From assembly GCF_001457815.1 (NCBI RefSeq), contig NZ_LN898221.1, positions 62,001-126,000 on the forward strand: a stretch of 64,000 nucleotides of DNA, given 5' to 3'. A program made the translations under genes and the position numbers. How positions within the stretch are numbered: the stretch's first letter is position 1; each line of letters begins with the position of its first letter. Below the pieces are notes generated by a model. The model had not been told where the DNA came from. It was given only the letters and a program-made list of their open reading frames with translations, and ran no database searches. Of this stretch, positions 18,706 to 25,754 are shown piece after piece. The DNA is from Vitreoscilla massiliensis (lineage in GTDB: Bacteria; Pseudomonadota; Gammaproteobacteria; Burkholderiales; Neisseriaceae).

Positions 18706-18737
18706 TTAAGAAGAAACGGCCAACAGGCCGCTTCTTC
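18706..18737. terminator. bidirectional hairpin between 18161 gene and KilA-N gene
   Basis: Arms CGGCC (18,717-18,721) and GGCCG (18,726-18,730) around AACA are extended by AAGAAG on the left and CTTCTTC on the right. The convergent genes end on both sides. An almost identical hairpin lies at 21,619 behind the related broken gene. Confidence 0.5.
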
Positions 18738-19209
18738 ATGTTTAACTCAGCTGCAACATTACCCAATCCAGCTTAGTTTTTGTCAGTTCACTGCAATCAT
18801 CATAGTGCCGCTTTGCCATTTGTATTAAGCTGTAGTGTCGGTTATCACAACACTGAGCGTATTCTGCAATATCTCCTTCCATACGGCTATTTAAGCGCTC
18901 AAAGGCCGGCAATAGGTAAGTAAACAGTTTGCCCATCTTATGAATACAAGCGGCGTTGTAGGCAATTTGGAATATGTCGTCGTCGGTGATGAGGTGCTGG
19001 CCAACAGGAGACTCAAAATTGCCACAGGAGGTCACAGGCGAGTTTTCAATCGAATTAAGAAAGCTCATCGCCATTTCAAAATCAGAAGCGTTTATCTCAG
19101 TGTAGGTACTGACCTTGCACAGTGCGTGCAGCTTCAAATAAATCGCCTGATGGCTTTCTTTGGTTCGGTGGTGTCTTCTGTTTACGGCTTCTTTGATTTG
19201 TTGCTTTTG
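18717..19209. repeat. direct repeat copy A (C-terminal half of antirepressor-like gene plus terminator)
   Basis: About 490 bp closely similar (roughly nine bases in ten by eye) to 21,619-22,095, in the same orientation. One indel near 19,000-19,020 removes a few codons in copy B. The two copies bracket the CBASS-like pair, so recombination between them could remove or exchange it. Confidence 0.75.
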
Positions 19210-19536
19210 ATGTTCATTGAGTTTGTAATCGGATTGAACTGATTCTTGAGATATCAAGAATGAACGTATAACACGTAATGAAAACTCTGGGTTAATCCAC
19301 ATGCCGTAATGAATAACAAGCTCTTTGCAAACGAATGTCCCAAGTCCTTGTTTTTTAACGATAGACGGAATTCCGTCTATTTCAATTTTACTAATTAATT
19401 CAGTAGTTTGTTTATTTTGAAGCCAACGACGAGGGCTATGCTTATCTAAGCTGCCACTAGCTTTGTGAAGGTCATTTAAAGAATATAGACCATTAATACT
19501 GCGAATTGTGACTTGTGAAATGGTGATAGCGCTCAT
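18742..19536 (-). CDS. KilA-N domain antirepressor-like protein
   Basis: 264 residues. Residues 10-95 form a KilA-N domain: INGLYSLNDLHKASG, then HSPRRWLQNKQT and LVIHYGMWINPEFSLRVIRSF, the DNA-binding module of phage antirepressors and large DNA virus proteins. Residues 110-264 form a helical C-terminal domain (QKQQIKEAVNRRHH; SHQAIYLKLHALCKV; LITDDDIFQIAYNAACIHKMGKL). The broken gene at 21,641-22,468 shares this C-terminal domain with near identity but has an AntA-type N-terminus, so the N-terminal module has been swapped. It runs against the late genes. Its role is probably control of the lysis-lysogeny decision, or of the cargo. Confidence 0.7.
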   Translation of the reverse strand: MSAITISQVTIRSINGLYSLNDLHKASGSLDKHSPRRWLQNKQTTELISKIEIDGIPSIVKKQGLGTFVCKELVIHYGMWINPEFSLRVIRSFLISQESVQSDYKLNEHQKQQIKEAVNRRHHRTKESHQAIYLKLHALCKVSTYTEINASDFEMAMSFLNSIENSPVTSCGNFESPVGQHLITDDDIFQIAYNAACIHKMGKLFTYLLPAFERLNSRMEGDIAEYAQCCDNRHYSLIQMAKRHYDDCSELTKTKLDWVMLQLS

Positions 19537-19740
19537 GTGAACACTCCTAAAGTATTTGAGATTTACCCATTAAGTATGGGTGGGGGTGCTCTCAGGCTAC
19601 TCTAGGTATGCCCGTGGTCGTTACCGATACCACACACCCCCGTAACTTCTATGCCTTCTTAAAATATACGACAAGAAGACCTATAAATACGATAGGCGAA
19701 AAAACACCGCGCAACTGGCACGGGTACAGCTAGAGTTTTG
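19537..19740 (-). promoter_or_regulatory. structured leader upstream of KilA-N gene, possibly C4-type target
   Basis: Read on the minus strand, the 200-nt leader contains a G-rich tract with GGGGGTG, a Y-shaped segment around CGGTAACG, then CACCCCC just before a hairpin ACCCAT/ATGGGT (about 19,567-19,583), with AGGAGTG as ribosome site before the ATG at 19,536. GGGGGTG and CACCCCC could pair and change access to the ribosome site. The layout resembles phage antirepressor leaders controlled by C4-type antisense RNA. This is a resemblance, not an identification. Confidence 0.35.
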
Positions 19741-19761
19741 AGAGAGATTGAATGATAAAAC

Positions 19762-19985
19762 AAAAAAGCCACCTATGCAAGGTGGTTACAATAGGGCGGC
19801 CAAGAGGTTCGTAAGCCCACAAAAGATAGGCTGGAGTTATTTCCACTAGGGTATTTTATTCCTCACCCTCTCGACCATAGTTTTGACGCACTATTGAATG
19901 AACAATAGATACACGAATTCTATAGACGTAAAAATATCACTTCTCGGTAGTGATTGACCGCTTTTGTGGTAGGTTACGACACCTG
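19762..19985 (-). ncRNA. candidate small RNA ending in a strong terminator
   Basis: A minus-strand rho-independent terminator is clear: CCACCT/AGGTGG (19,769-19,785) followed on the minus strand by six T (19,762-19,767). No ORF of useful length ends there, so a non-coding transcript about 200 nt long is likely, starting in the AT-rich region near 20,000. It contains a hairpin ATCACT/AGTGAT near 19,946-19,965 and other G-C-rich stems. Its place directly upstream of an antirepressor-like gene on the same strand is where phages P1 and P7 encode C4 RNA. The boundaries are estimates. Confidence 0.35.
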
Positions 19986-20154
19986 AGGCGAATACTAATG
20001 CATATTTACTATTCCTGCAATATTACAAATTTACAATATTGAAATCATTTCCAAGTAAATATTTGAATCATTATTGAGCATTTACTATTGAGTTTTATTT
20101 ATATTCATATATCATTTAAATTTAGTTTAATATTTACTTTTCTTGGGGAAAAAA
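19986..20154. other. AT-rich intergenic segment upstream of CBASS pair
   Basis: No ORF is supported. The segment is very AT-rich with several TATATT/TAATAT words that could act as -10 boxes in either direction, so both the candidate small RNA (minus) and the CD-NTase (plus) probably have promoters here. No single promoter can be chosen by eye. Confidence 0.35.
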
Positions 20155-21030
20155 TTGTCATTCCACCTTAACTTCAAAGAACTTTGTACTTCATTAAGAA
20201 TGTCAAACACTACTGTTGAAACTATTAGGACTAGATGTAATACCATTACGAAAAGAATAAATTCAGATTATTGGTCAATTGATTCTGATAGTAAAAATAG
20301 ATTGTATGTTGGTTCATATGGAAGGGGAACAGAAATATGGGTAAGTGACATCGACTTACTTGTTATCTTGCCCAATAGTTTCTATCACAGATTTAATGAT
20401 TATACTAACAATGGTCAATCTGCGTTACTAAACCATGTTAAAGATACACTAAGAAAAACATACAGTACTTCGTTTATTAAAGGTGATGGTCAAGTAGTAG
20501 GAATTAAATTTTCAGATGGTATTGAGTTTGAAGTTGTACCTGCATTTTCAGTTACAGATGGTTCTTTTTTGTATCCGGATACAAATAATGGTGGTTCATG
20601 GAAAGTAACAAATCCTCGAGCTGAAATAAAAGCAATGAATGAATTAAACGTAATTACTAAGAAGAATTTAAAAAATTTTTGCCGAATGATTCGGGCATGG
20701 AAAGAAACAAACAATGTCCAAATTAGTGGAATTTTGCTAGATACTCTTGCCTATAAGTTTCTAGAAAATTGGAAGTACAAGGATAAGGGGTATGTTTATT
20801 ATGATTGGATGACTAGGGATTTTTTCAATTATTTGATGAATCAAGATATAAACAAAGAATACTGGTTAGCTCCAGGAAGTAATCGTAGAGTTTACAAGAC
20901 AGGTAATTTTCAAAATAAAGCTCAAAAGGCATTTAATTTAGCTGTAAGTGCTATTCAGGATGAGGAAAAATATCCTGCATTGGCAAAATCGAATTGGAGA
21001 GCAATATATGGAACGAAATTCCCAAACTGA
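20155..21030 (+). CDS. CD-NTase (cGAS/DncV-like nucleotidyltransferase) of a CBASS-like system
   Basis: 291 residues from TTG 20,155, chosen because GGGG (20,145-20,148) lies 6 nt before it; an in-frame TTG at 20,143 has none. The nucleotidyltransferase core is clear: G53-S-Y-G-R-G-T followed by D65-I-D67, and a third acidic position in EFEVVP (about Glu126). A helical C-terminal part with RMIRAWKE and LDTLAYKFL follows, as in SMODS-type enzymes. Such enzymes make cyclic oligonucleotide second messengers when phage is sensed. The next gene, overlapping by 23 nt, is a 2TM SLATT effector. No Cap2/Cap3 genes are present, so this would be a minimal type I CBASS. Confidence 0.8.
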   Translation: MSFHLNFKELCTSLRMSNTTVETIRTRCNTITKRINSDYWSIDSDSKNRLYVGSYGRGTEIWVSDIDLLVILPNSFYHRFNDYTNNGQSALLNHVKDTLRKTYSTSFIKGDGQVVGIKFSDGIEFEVVPAFSVTDGSFLYPDTNNGGSWKVTNPRAEIKAMNELNVITKKNLKNFCRMIRAWKETNNVQISGILLDTLAYKFLENWKYKDKGYVYYDWMTRDFFNYLMNQDINKEYWLAPGSNRRVYKTGNFQNKAQKAFNLAVSAIQDEEKYPALAKSNWRAIYGTKFPN

Positions 21031-21592
21031 ATATGGTTTTCAAATAGAATCTCAGATTCGTGAAGCCTATGGGAAATTGGTTTATACATATACATGTCAT
21101 AATAAAATGCATCATAGACTTCTAAAAAAAAATAATAATTTAAAAATTTGGCAAATAGTTTTATCAGCAATTTCAACTGTAGGATTTTTTGGAATTGTAT
21201 TAAGTAATCATAAAGATATAGTTGCGATACTCAGCGGAATAGTTTCAGTCATACTTTTAATCTTAAATGCTTATACTAAAAATTTTGATTTAGTAGAATC
21301 TGCACAGGCGCACCAAAAAGCAGCTGATGCATTGTGGAAGGTTAGAGAGGAATATGTTTCATTGTTAACTGATTTTGAAGTGTTATCACAAGAAGAAATT
21401 ATGAACATAAGAACCGAATTACAAAATAAAACCGGTGATATTTATTCCCAGTCACCTAAAACTGACGGTGAAAGTTATAAAGAGGCGCAAAAAGCCTTAA
21501 AAACTGAAGAGGAACAGACTTTTTCAGAAAAAGAAATTGATATTTTGTTACCAGAGCCATTAAGAAGATGTAGTCGGAAATTATCAAATTAA
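21008..21592 (+). CDS. SLATT-domain two-TM effector of the CBASS-like pair
   Basis: 194 residues from ATG 21,008, which overlaps the CD-NTase end; an ORF start 60 nt upstream is deep in the CD-NTase gene and unlikely. Residues 15-40 are a charged helix, two membrane helices follow (about IVLSAISTVGFFGIVL and VAILSGIVSVILLILNAY), and then a long soluble helical part (AHQKAADALWKVREEYVSLLTDF) typical of SLATT domains. In CBASS and related systems SLATT proteins are thought to respond to the nucleotide signal and damage the inner membrane, killing the infected cell. Residues 150-194 are charged and variable. Gene order and overlap support a functional pair. Confidence 0.75.
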   Translation: MERNSQTEYGFQIESQIREAYGKLVYTYTCHNKMHHRLLKKNNNLKIWQIVLSAISTVGFFGIVLSNHKDIVAILSGIVSVILLILNAYTKNFDLVESAQAHQKAADALWKVREEYVSLLTDFEVLSQEEIMNIRTELQNKTGDIYSQSPKTDGESYKEAQKALKTEEEQTFSEKEIDILLPEPLRRCSRKLSN

Positions 21593-21616
21593 TACTATAA
21601 AAGTAAATGAAATATA

Positions 21617-21642
21617 TGCGGCCAACAGGCCGCTTCTTCTTT
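21617..21642. terminator. hairpin between CBASS pair and broken AntA gene
   Basis: GCGGCC (21,618-21,623), AACA, GGCCGC (21,628-21,633), followed by TTCTTCTTT. Near-identical to the hairpin at 18,717. It serves the converging ends of the effector gene and the broken gene. Confidence 0.55.
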
Positions 21643-22095
21643 AACCCAGCTGCAACATTACCCAATCCAGCTTAACCTTCGTAGGTTCACTGCAATCATC
21701 ATAGTGCCGCTTTGCCATTTGTATTAAGCTGTAGTGTCGGTTATCACAACACTGAGCGTATTCTGCAATATTTCCTTCCATGCGGCTATTTAAGCGCTCA
21801 AAGGCCGGTAATAGGTAAGTAAACAGTTTACCCATCTTATGAATACAAGCGGCGTTGTAAGCGATTTGGAATAGGTCATCATCGGTGATGAGGTGCTGGC
21901 CGGTATTGCCACGGGTGGTTACAGGCGAGTTTTCAATTGAATTAAGAAAACTCATTGCCAAATCAAAATCAGAAGCATTTATTTCAGTGTAGGAGCTGAC
22001 TTTACATAGTGCATGCAGCTTCAAATAAATCGCTTGGTGGCTTTCAAGGGTTCAGTGGTGTCTTTTGTTTACGGCTTCTTTGATTTGTTGCTTTT
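21619..22095. repeat. direct repeat copy B (C-terminal half of antirepressor-like gene plus terminator)
   Basis: Counterpart of 18,717-19,209. Similarity stops abruptly upstream of the QKQQIKEAVN codons, where the N-terminal domains differ (AntA here, KilA-N in copy A). This places the module-exchange point at the domain junction. Confidence 0.75.
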
Positions 22096-22468
22096 GGGGT
22101 TCTGTAACTTTACCATTACCGGCACTGTGTTGATTGAATGCTAGGCGCTCACACTGAATGAAATAACGTCGAACCATGCGGCCAATATCAGTCTTCTCAA
22201 TCATGGCGAGTTCTTTTGCCATATTAAGGGTTAGGTGGTAGTCAATTTTGTTATGACCGCCACGCTGTTTTGCTTTCCCGTTTTGGATAGCAAAAGTAAA
22301 ATCTTGATTTTCAATAAAATTATATTCATCAATACGATTACGAATCCAGGCTGCAAAAGCCTTGCCAACCTGCAAAACCTTATGCAATGTTCGCGCATCC
22401 ACCAATGATTCATCAACACCATTTAAGGTACTTTGGAATACTGGAACAGAGAAACTGGTTTGTGGCAA
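21641..22468 (-). pseudogene. AntA/AntB antirepressor-like gene broken by an in-frame TGA
   Basis: Two ORFs in one frame (22,052-22,468 and 21,641-22,024) are parts of one gene. The first encodes an AntA/AntB domain (SLVDARTLHKVLQVGKAFAAWI, then RIDEYNFIENQDF). The second is the C-terminal domain shared with the KilA-N gene at 18,742. At 22,052-22,054 the codon is TGA where the intact relative has CGA (Arg) in RRHHR, a single transition. The first ORF begins with TTG at 22,468 without a ribosome site. ATGATG with AGGA just before it lies about 60 nt upstream in another frame, which hints at an additional frameshift near the start. Confidence 0.7.
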
Positions 22469-22678
22469 CGGATGATTTGTATGATGGATTTTGGATGGGT
22501 GTCTGGTATAGATTTTGTTTGCATCATAATGTCCTAAATGAAATAGAAATATTTTGCGATAACATTAATGCAAGAATGTATACTGTATACTGTAGGAATA
22601 ATTTAGGTAATTAATCCAGTATAACTTAGCATTTTGATGCACATTTTTTAGGGTAAGGCTAGACTGGGAACAAAATAT

Positions 22679-24106
22679 ATGAATTTAGATATAAACATCC
22701 AAAACTTTGGCAAGGTAACTGATGCTTCAATCAAGCTGCGGCAGTTCACAGTCATTTCTGGGCCAAACTCAAGTGGTAAAAGTTTCATTACTAAAGCTCT
22801 CTACAGCATTTTTCATGAAATCAATGACGAAATAACCTTAAAATTTCTTAATGAATTATTAAACAAAATTCAAAGTGGGATAGATGAAGTTGAAGCTTCG
22901 ATTCCTAATATTAGTGCCGGGGAAATAGGTATTTTGGGGGAGGCTAATAAAACTGTATATGAAATATATAATGAGATTATTCATAATGTTGAAAGTGTTC
23001 CACTTTCCCAAGAAGAACAGTTAATTAGTCAAATTACTCCTTATGTTTTAAAGTTAGTATCTTATGGCAATGAGTTATTAGATGTAATAACTCCAAAACC
23101 TAGAAAATATAAGGCTTCAATTAATAGTATTGATTCTTTGAGAAAAGATTTAGATACTCTTGAAAAATTTACAGAAGATAGAAGGAAGTTTTTTGTTACT
23201 GAATTAGCTCGAAAAATTAAATATGCATTAATTGAAAATTTTCAGGTTACTTCTTTGGATAAATTGATAAATTATGAAACTAATAGTGAAGAGTCAATAT
23301 TTATCCTTAACAGTGAAAATAGCTTTAAAATCTTAAAATCAGGAAGTATATCTTATTCATTTGAAAATAAAGATATTGAAGAACTACAAAGAATAAATAA
23401 AATTATTTATTTAGAGTCACCTATTTATTGGAAGTTGAAGCTTCCATTAACAAAAATAAGATTAGATCGTTTGAGGTTTAATCGCTTTGCCAGAAGAAGT
23501 CTTGTAGAAACTTTATTAATTGGTGTTCCTGAGTATTTTTATGATTTAAATGATTTATTACAGCAACAGTTTGTTGAAGACAATAATGATAATTATTTTG
23601 AGTTTGTCAATAAAATTCAAGAAACTGTTGGAGGGAAAATTAGCATTTCAACTAAGGGAGAAATGCTATTCCAGCAAAATGGCAGTAAAACTAAAATTGA
23701 ATTAAATGCAACTGCTTCAGGCATTGTAAATCTTGGATTAATTGGGCTATTAATTGAGAAGGGAATATTGTCACCAGACAGTATGATTTTTATTGATGAG
23801 CCTGAAGTCAATTTACACCCTAATTGGCAGCATTTGATGATGGAGATTTTGTTTGATTTAAGTAAGTTTGGTGTACAAGTTGTAATTGCAACTCACAGTA
23901 TTGATATGATTTATAAACTTGAAACTATTGTTCATAACAATGAGAATTTGTTGAACAGTGAGCACTTTGGAATTAATCATATAAATGAAAATGGAATTAC
24001 TGAAGGTGATTTAGATATTTTGGAATCTATTCAACGTATCAAAAATGACTTGGGTGGTGCATACGCTGATTTATTTAAACAAAATAGTAAAATTTCTGGG
24101 TTTTAA
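22679..24106 (+). CDS. AAA15/AAA21-type (ABC-like) ATPase, probable defence component
   Basis: 475 residues. Walker A is GPNSSGKS (residues 28-35). A long helical and variable insertion fills residues 50-330. ATASGIVNLGLI (about residue 345) is the signature-like segment. FIDEPEVNLHP is Walker B with D373-E374, and ATHSIDMI is the H-loop. This is the arrangement of AAA15/OLD-like ATPases, but without the C-terminal TOPRIM domain of OLD. Such ATPases power two-gene anti-phage systems (Septu, PARIS, some retrons) with a separate nuclease or toxin. The next gene starts 1 nt after the stop, so the two form an operon. The sequence is very AT-rich, a sign of recent transfer. Confidence 0.7.
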   Translation: MNLDINIQNFGKVTDASIKLRQFTVISGPNSSGKSFITKALYSIFHEINDEITLKFLNELLNKIQSGIDEVEASIPNISAGEIGILGEANKTVYEIYNEIIHNVESVPLSQEEQLISQITPYVLKLVSYGNELLDVITPKPRKYKASINSIDSLRKDLDTLEKFTEDRRKFFVTELARKIKYALIENFQVTSLDKLINYETNSEESIFILNSENSFKILKSGSISYSFENKDIEELQRINKIIYLESPIYWKLKLPLTKIRLDRLRFNRFARRSLVETLLIGVPEYFYDLNDLLQQQFVEDNNDNYFEFVNKIQETVGGKISISTKGEMLFQQNGSKTKIELNATASGIVNLGLIGLLIEKGILSPDSMIFIDEPEVNLHPNWQHLMMEILFDLSKFGVQVVIATHSIDMIYKLETIVHNNENLLNSEHFGINHINENGITEGDLDILESIQRIKNDLGGAYADLFKQNSKISGF

Positions 24107-24107
24107 A

Positions 24108-24788
24108 ATGGATAAAACTTGGAATTGTTTTTATGAAAAAATGGATCATGAGTTGGATGGTTGTTTAATAGACTTAAATGAACATGGATACAGAGTTGAT
24201 CAAAAAAAGGGATTTTCAGATGGGCTAAGCAAGTATTGCTTTGATCTAATTAGAGAAAATCGTTATCAAGTGAAATCATGTGATTATTTTTATAAAAGGC
24301 CTAATCGGAATTATTTTTGCCTTGAGTTTACGCATTTGGATTTACAGCATACAAACAAAGTACCAGTTGATTCATTAATTAAGACATTAAAAAAAGACGC
24401 TAAAAAAACTATAGTTGAGCACATAGGTGACAATTCACGACTTATAATCAAAGAAGTATGTCAACAACTGGAAAAACTTTCTTTTGATAAGGTAATTGTA
24501 GAAGAATTATTAAAAAAAATTTCGGATACAGATAGATTGATTAGTCTTATGCATAGAAATAAGTCTGAGTTATTTACTGAGTGTGACCCTGACTTTTTCA
24601 TAAAGAATTTACCTTTTATTGTGATAATTGAAAAGCCAAAAGATGAAGGTTTTTATAGGGTAATTGATAATGTACAAACTCAAATAAAGGTGCAAACAGG
24701 TAGTATAGGCCTAATACATATAGACAGTAGCTCATTCAGAATCATACCAATTCAGGATTTTATAACTTCATGCGAGCCAGTTGCATGA
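24108..24788 (+). CDS. unrecognised partner protein of the AAA ATPase
   Basis: 226 residues from ATG 24,108, 1 nt after the ATPase stop; an upstream in-frame start would lie within the ATPase gene. I do not recognise a family. Residues 35-85 have a mixed pattern ending NYFCLEFTHLDLQ, where the E-x-T after a hydrophobic strand could belong to a PD-(D/E)XK-like nuclease core but lacks a clear second half. Residues 90-140 are helical and lysine-rich. Residues 165-215 contain two hydrophobic strands (LPFIVIIEKP; GSIGLIHIDSSSF). No HNH, DUF4435/TOPRIM or membrane segment is seen, which argues against Septu and PARIS. An effector or nuclease role is inferred from pairing only. Confidence 0.5.
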   Translation: MDKTWNCFYEKMDHELDGCLIDLNEHGYRVDQKKGFSDGLSKYCFDLIRENRYQVKSCDYFYKRPNRNYFCLEFTHLDLQHTNKVPVDSLIKTLKKDAKKTIVEHIGDNSRLIIKEVCQQLEKLSFDKVIVEELLKKISDTDRLISLMHRNKSELFTECDPDFFIKNLPFIVIIEKPKDEGFYRVIDNVQTQIKVQTGSIGLIHIDSSSFRIIPIQDFITSCEPVA

Positions 24789-24834
24789 TTTATCAAATGA
24801 AAGAGGTGGTAAGTTAATGCAGTTACTTATTTGT

Positions 24835-24899
24835 AGTATTATTTAGCTTCCAATTATTTGAATTGTTAAATAATACTAGCCATAAATATTATTATGGCT
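24835..24899. terminator. two adjacent perfect inverted repeats
   Basis: AGTATTATTTA (24,835-24,845) with TAAATAATACT (24,867-24,877), 11 bp, loop 21. Directly adjoining is AGCCATAA (24,878-24,885) with TTATGGCT (24,892-24,899), 8 bp, loop 6. They follow the ATPase pair by about 50 nt and probably end its transcript, although neither has a good T-run. A third stem, GAAAGCC/GGCTTTC, lies near 24,939-24,972. Confidence 0.4.
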
Positions 24900-25053
24900 G
24901 GCTGCAGAATATGACTACAAAAATTAGCAGCAAATCACTCGAAAGCCTATTGTGCACGAACAGTGGGCTTTCATGTTTATCCTTTTGATTCAAATTCAAA
25001 GCACTTTTGTTGGCTTACTCACTCCAATCAATTACCATTCAAGGAGCAATGCT

Positions 25054-25365
25054 ATGAAACCATTGCTTTTCTCCGCTATATTACTTCTTACTTCGTGTTC
25101 TGATTCAATCCACAGCGCAATACTAGGCGTAAAAGCCGAAAACAAAACGTCTGCCGTGATTAAGAGTGAAGTCATGGCTGCAACAGCAGAATTACCAAAA
25201 GATGTAATTTTAAGGGGCGGAGAAGAACATTTTTACGCTGTCCTTGATAAAGATTACAAGCTGCAAATTGGGGATAGAGTTAAGGTTGATTGTGAACAGC
25301 TGAAGGATAAATCAATAGGGAATGTAGATTTGCTTTACTCAGAGCATTGTAAATTGATTGATTGA
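25054..25365 (+). CDS. small lipoprotein
   Basis: 103 residues from ATG 25,054 with AAGGAG upstream; upstream in-frame starts have none. The N-terminus MKPLLFSAILLLTSC is a short signal sequence with lipobox L-T-S-C, so the mature protein would be lipid-anchored at Cys15. The remainder (VIKSEVMAATAELPKDVILRGGEEHFYAVLDKDYKLQIGDRVKV in outline) resembles a small beta-barrel, with two further cysteines (DCEQL; EHCKLID). Lipoproteins in prophages often act in lysogenic conversion or block entry of related phages. Neither is shown here. It lies alone between two defence modules. Confidence 0.6.
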   Translation: MKPLLFSAILLLTSCSDSIHSAILGVKAENKTSAVIKSEVMAATAELPKDVILRGGEEHFYAVLDKDYKLQIGDRVKVDCEQLKDKSIGNVDLLYSEHCKLID

Positions 25366-25701
25366 ATTTCTGATTTTTTGATATTGCAGAAAGCATTATT
25401 ACTTTTAGTTATTCAAAGTGAGATTTAAAATAAGGGAACATGAAAAAATCACGTTCTTAAATCCCATCAAAATAACAGCAAGTAGATAGCATTTGCTTCT
25501 ACGGTTTGATTCATTCGCCTTATGCATGAGGTAGTAGGGGGTTCTAACACCCATATAGAACCTTCCTACGCGAATGAAGCAATTCTGTTCTTATGGGTTG
25601 GGTATTAATGATGAATAAAATTTTGCAATTTCCACTACCAATTTTTGGGCGAGTTTCCTAATTACAGCCTCCTTAATATTAATTGCGAAGAAATTGATTT
25701 T
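25366..25701. other. gene-free segment with GGGAAC motif and long composite hairpin
   Basis: No supported gene in 336 nt. It contains GGGAAC (25,434-25,439), a -10-like CAAAAT 28 nt later (25,468-25,473), and a composite hairpin. The outer stem is TTCATTCGC (25,510-25,518) with GCGAATGAA (25,570-25,578). The inner stems are GTAG (25,531-25,534) with CTAC (25,566-25,569) and GGTTCTA (25,540-25,546) with TAGAACC (25,556-25,562). It could encode a structured RNA, or be the remains of a late-unit boundary element. Confidence 0.4.
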
Positions 25702-25740
25702 AAAAGCCCCAAAGTTTAAATACTCAAGGGCTTTTGTTTG
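25702..25740. terminator. terminator after ietS-like gene
   Basis: AAAAGCCC (25,702-25,709) pairs with GGGCTTTT (25,728-25,735). On the minus strand the hairpin follows the protease gene stop by about 20 nt and runs into TTTTAAAA. Confidence 0.5.
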
Positions 25741-25754
25741 TATAATCTTAGTAA

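Noticed and set aside
20155..21592. Interpretation of the CD-NTase pair as a CCA/GlnD-like housekeeping nucleotidyltransferase
   Set aside because: GSYGRGT...DID with the EFEVVP third motif and the overlapping SLATT gene fit CD-NTase, not the GlnD or Cca cores present elsewhere in the window.
22666..22678. GGGAAC 7 nt before the AAA-ATPase start as a further late element
   Set aside because: It has no -10-like box at 27 nt and no hairpin, and is placed where a Shine-Dalgarno would be. It is more likely the ribosome site or chance.
22679..24788. Assigning the ATPase pair to Septu, PARIS or a retron
   Set aside because: No HNH, DUF4435/TOPRIM or reverse transcriptase is visible, so a named system would be a guess.
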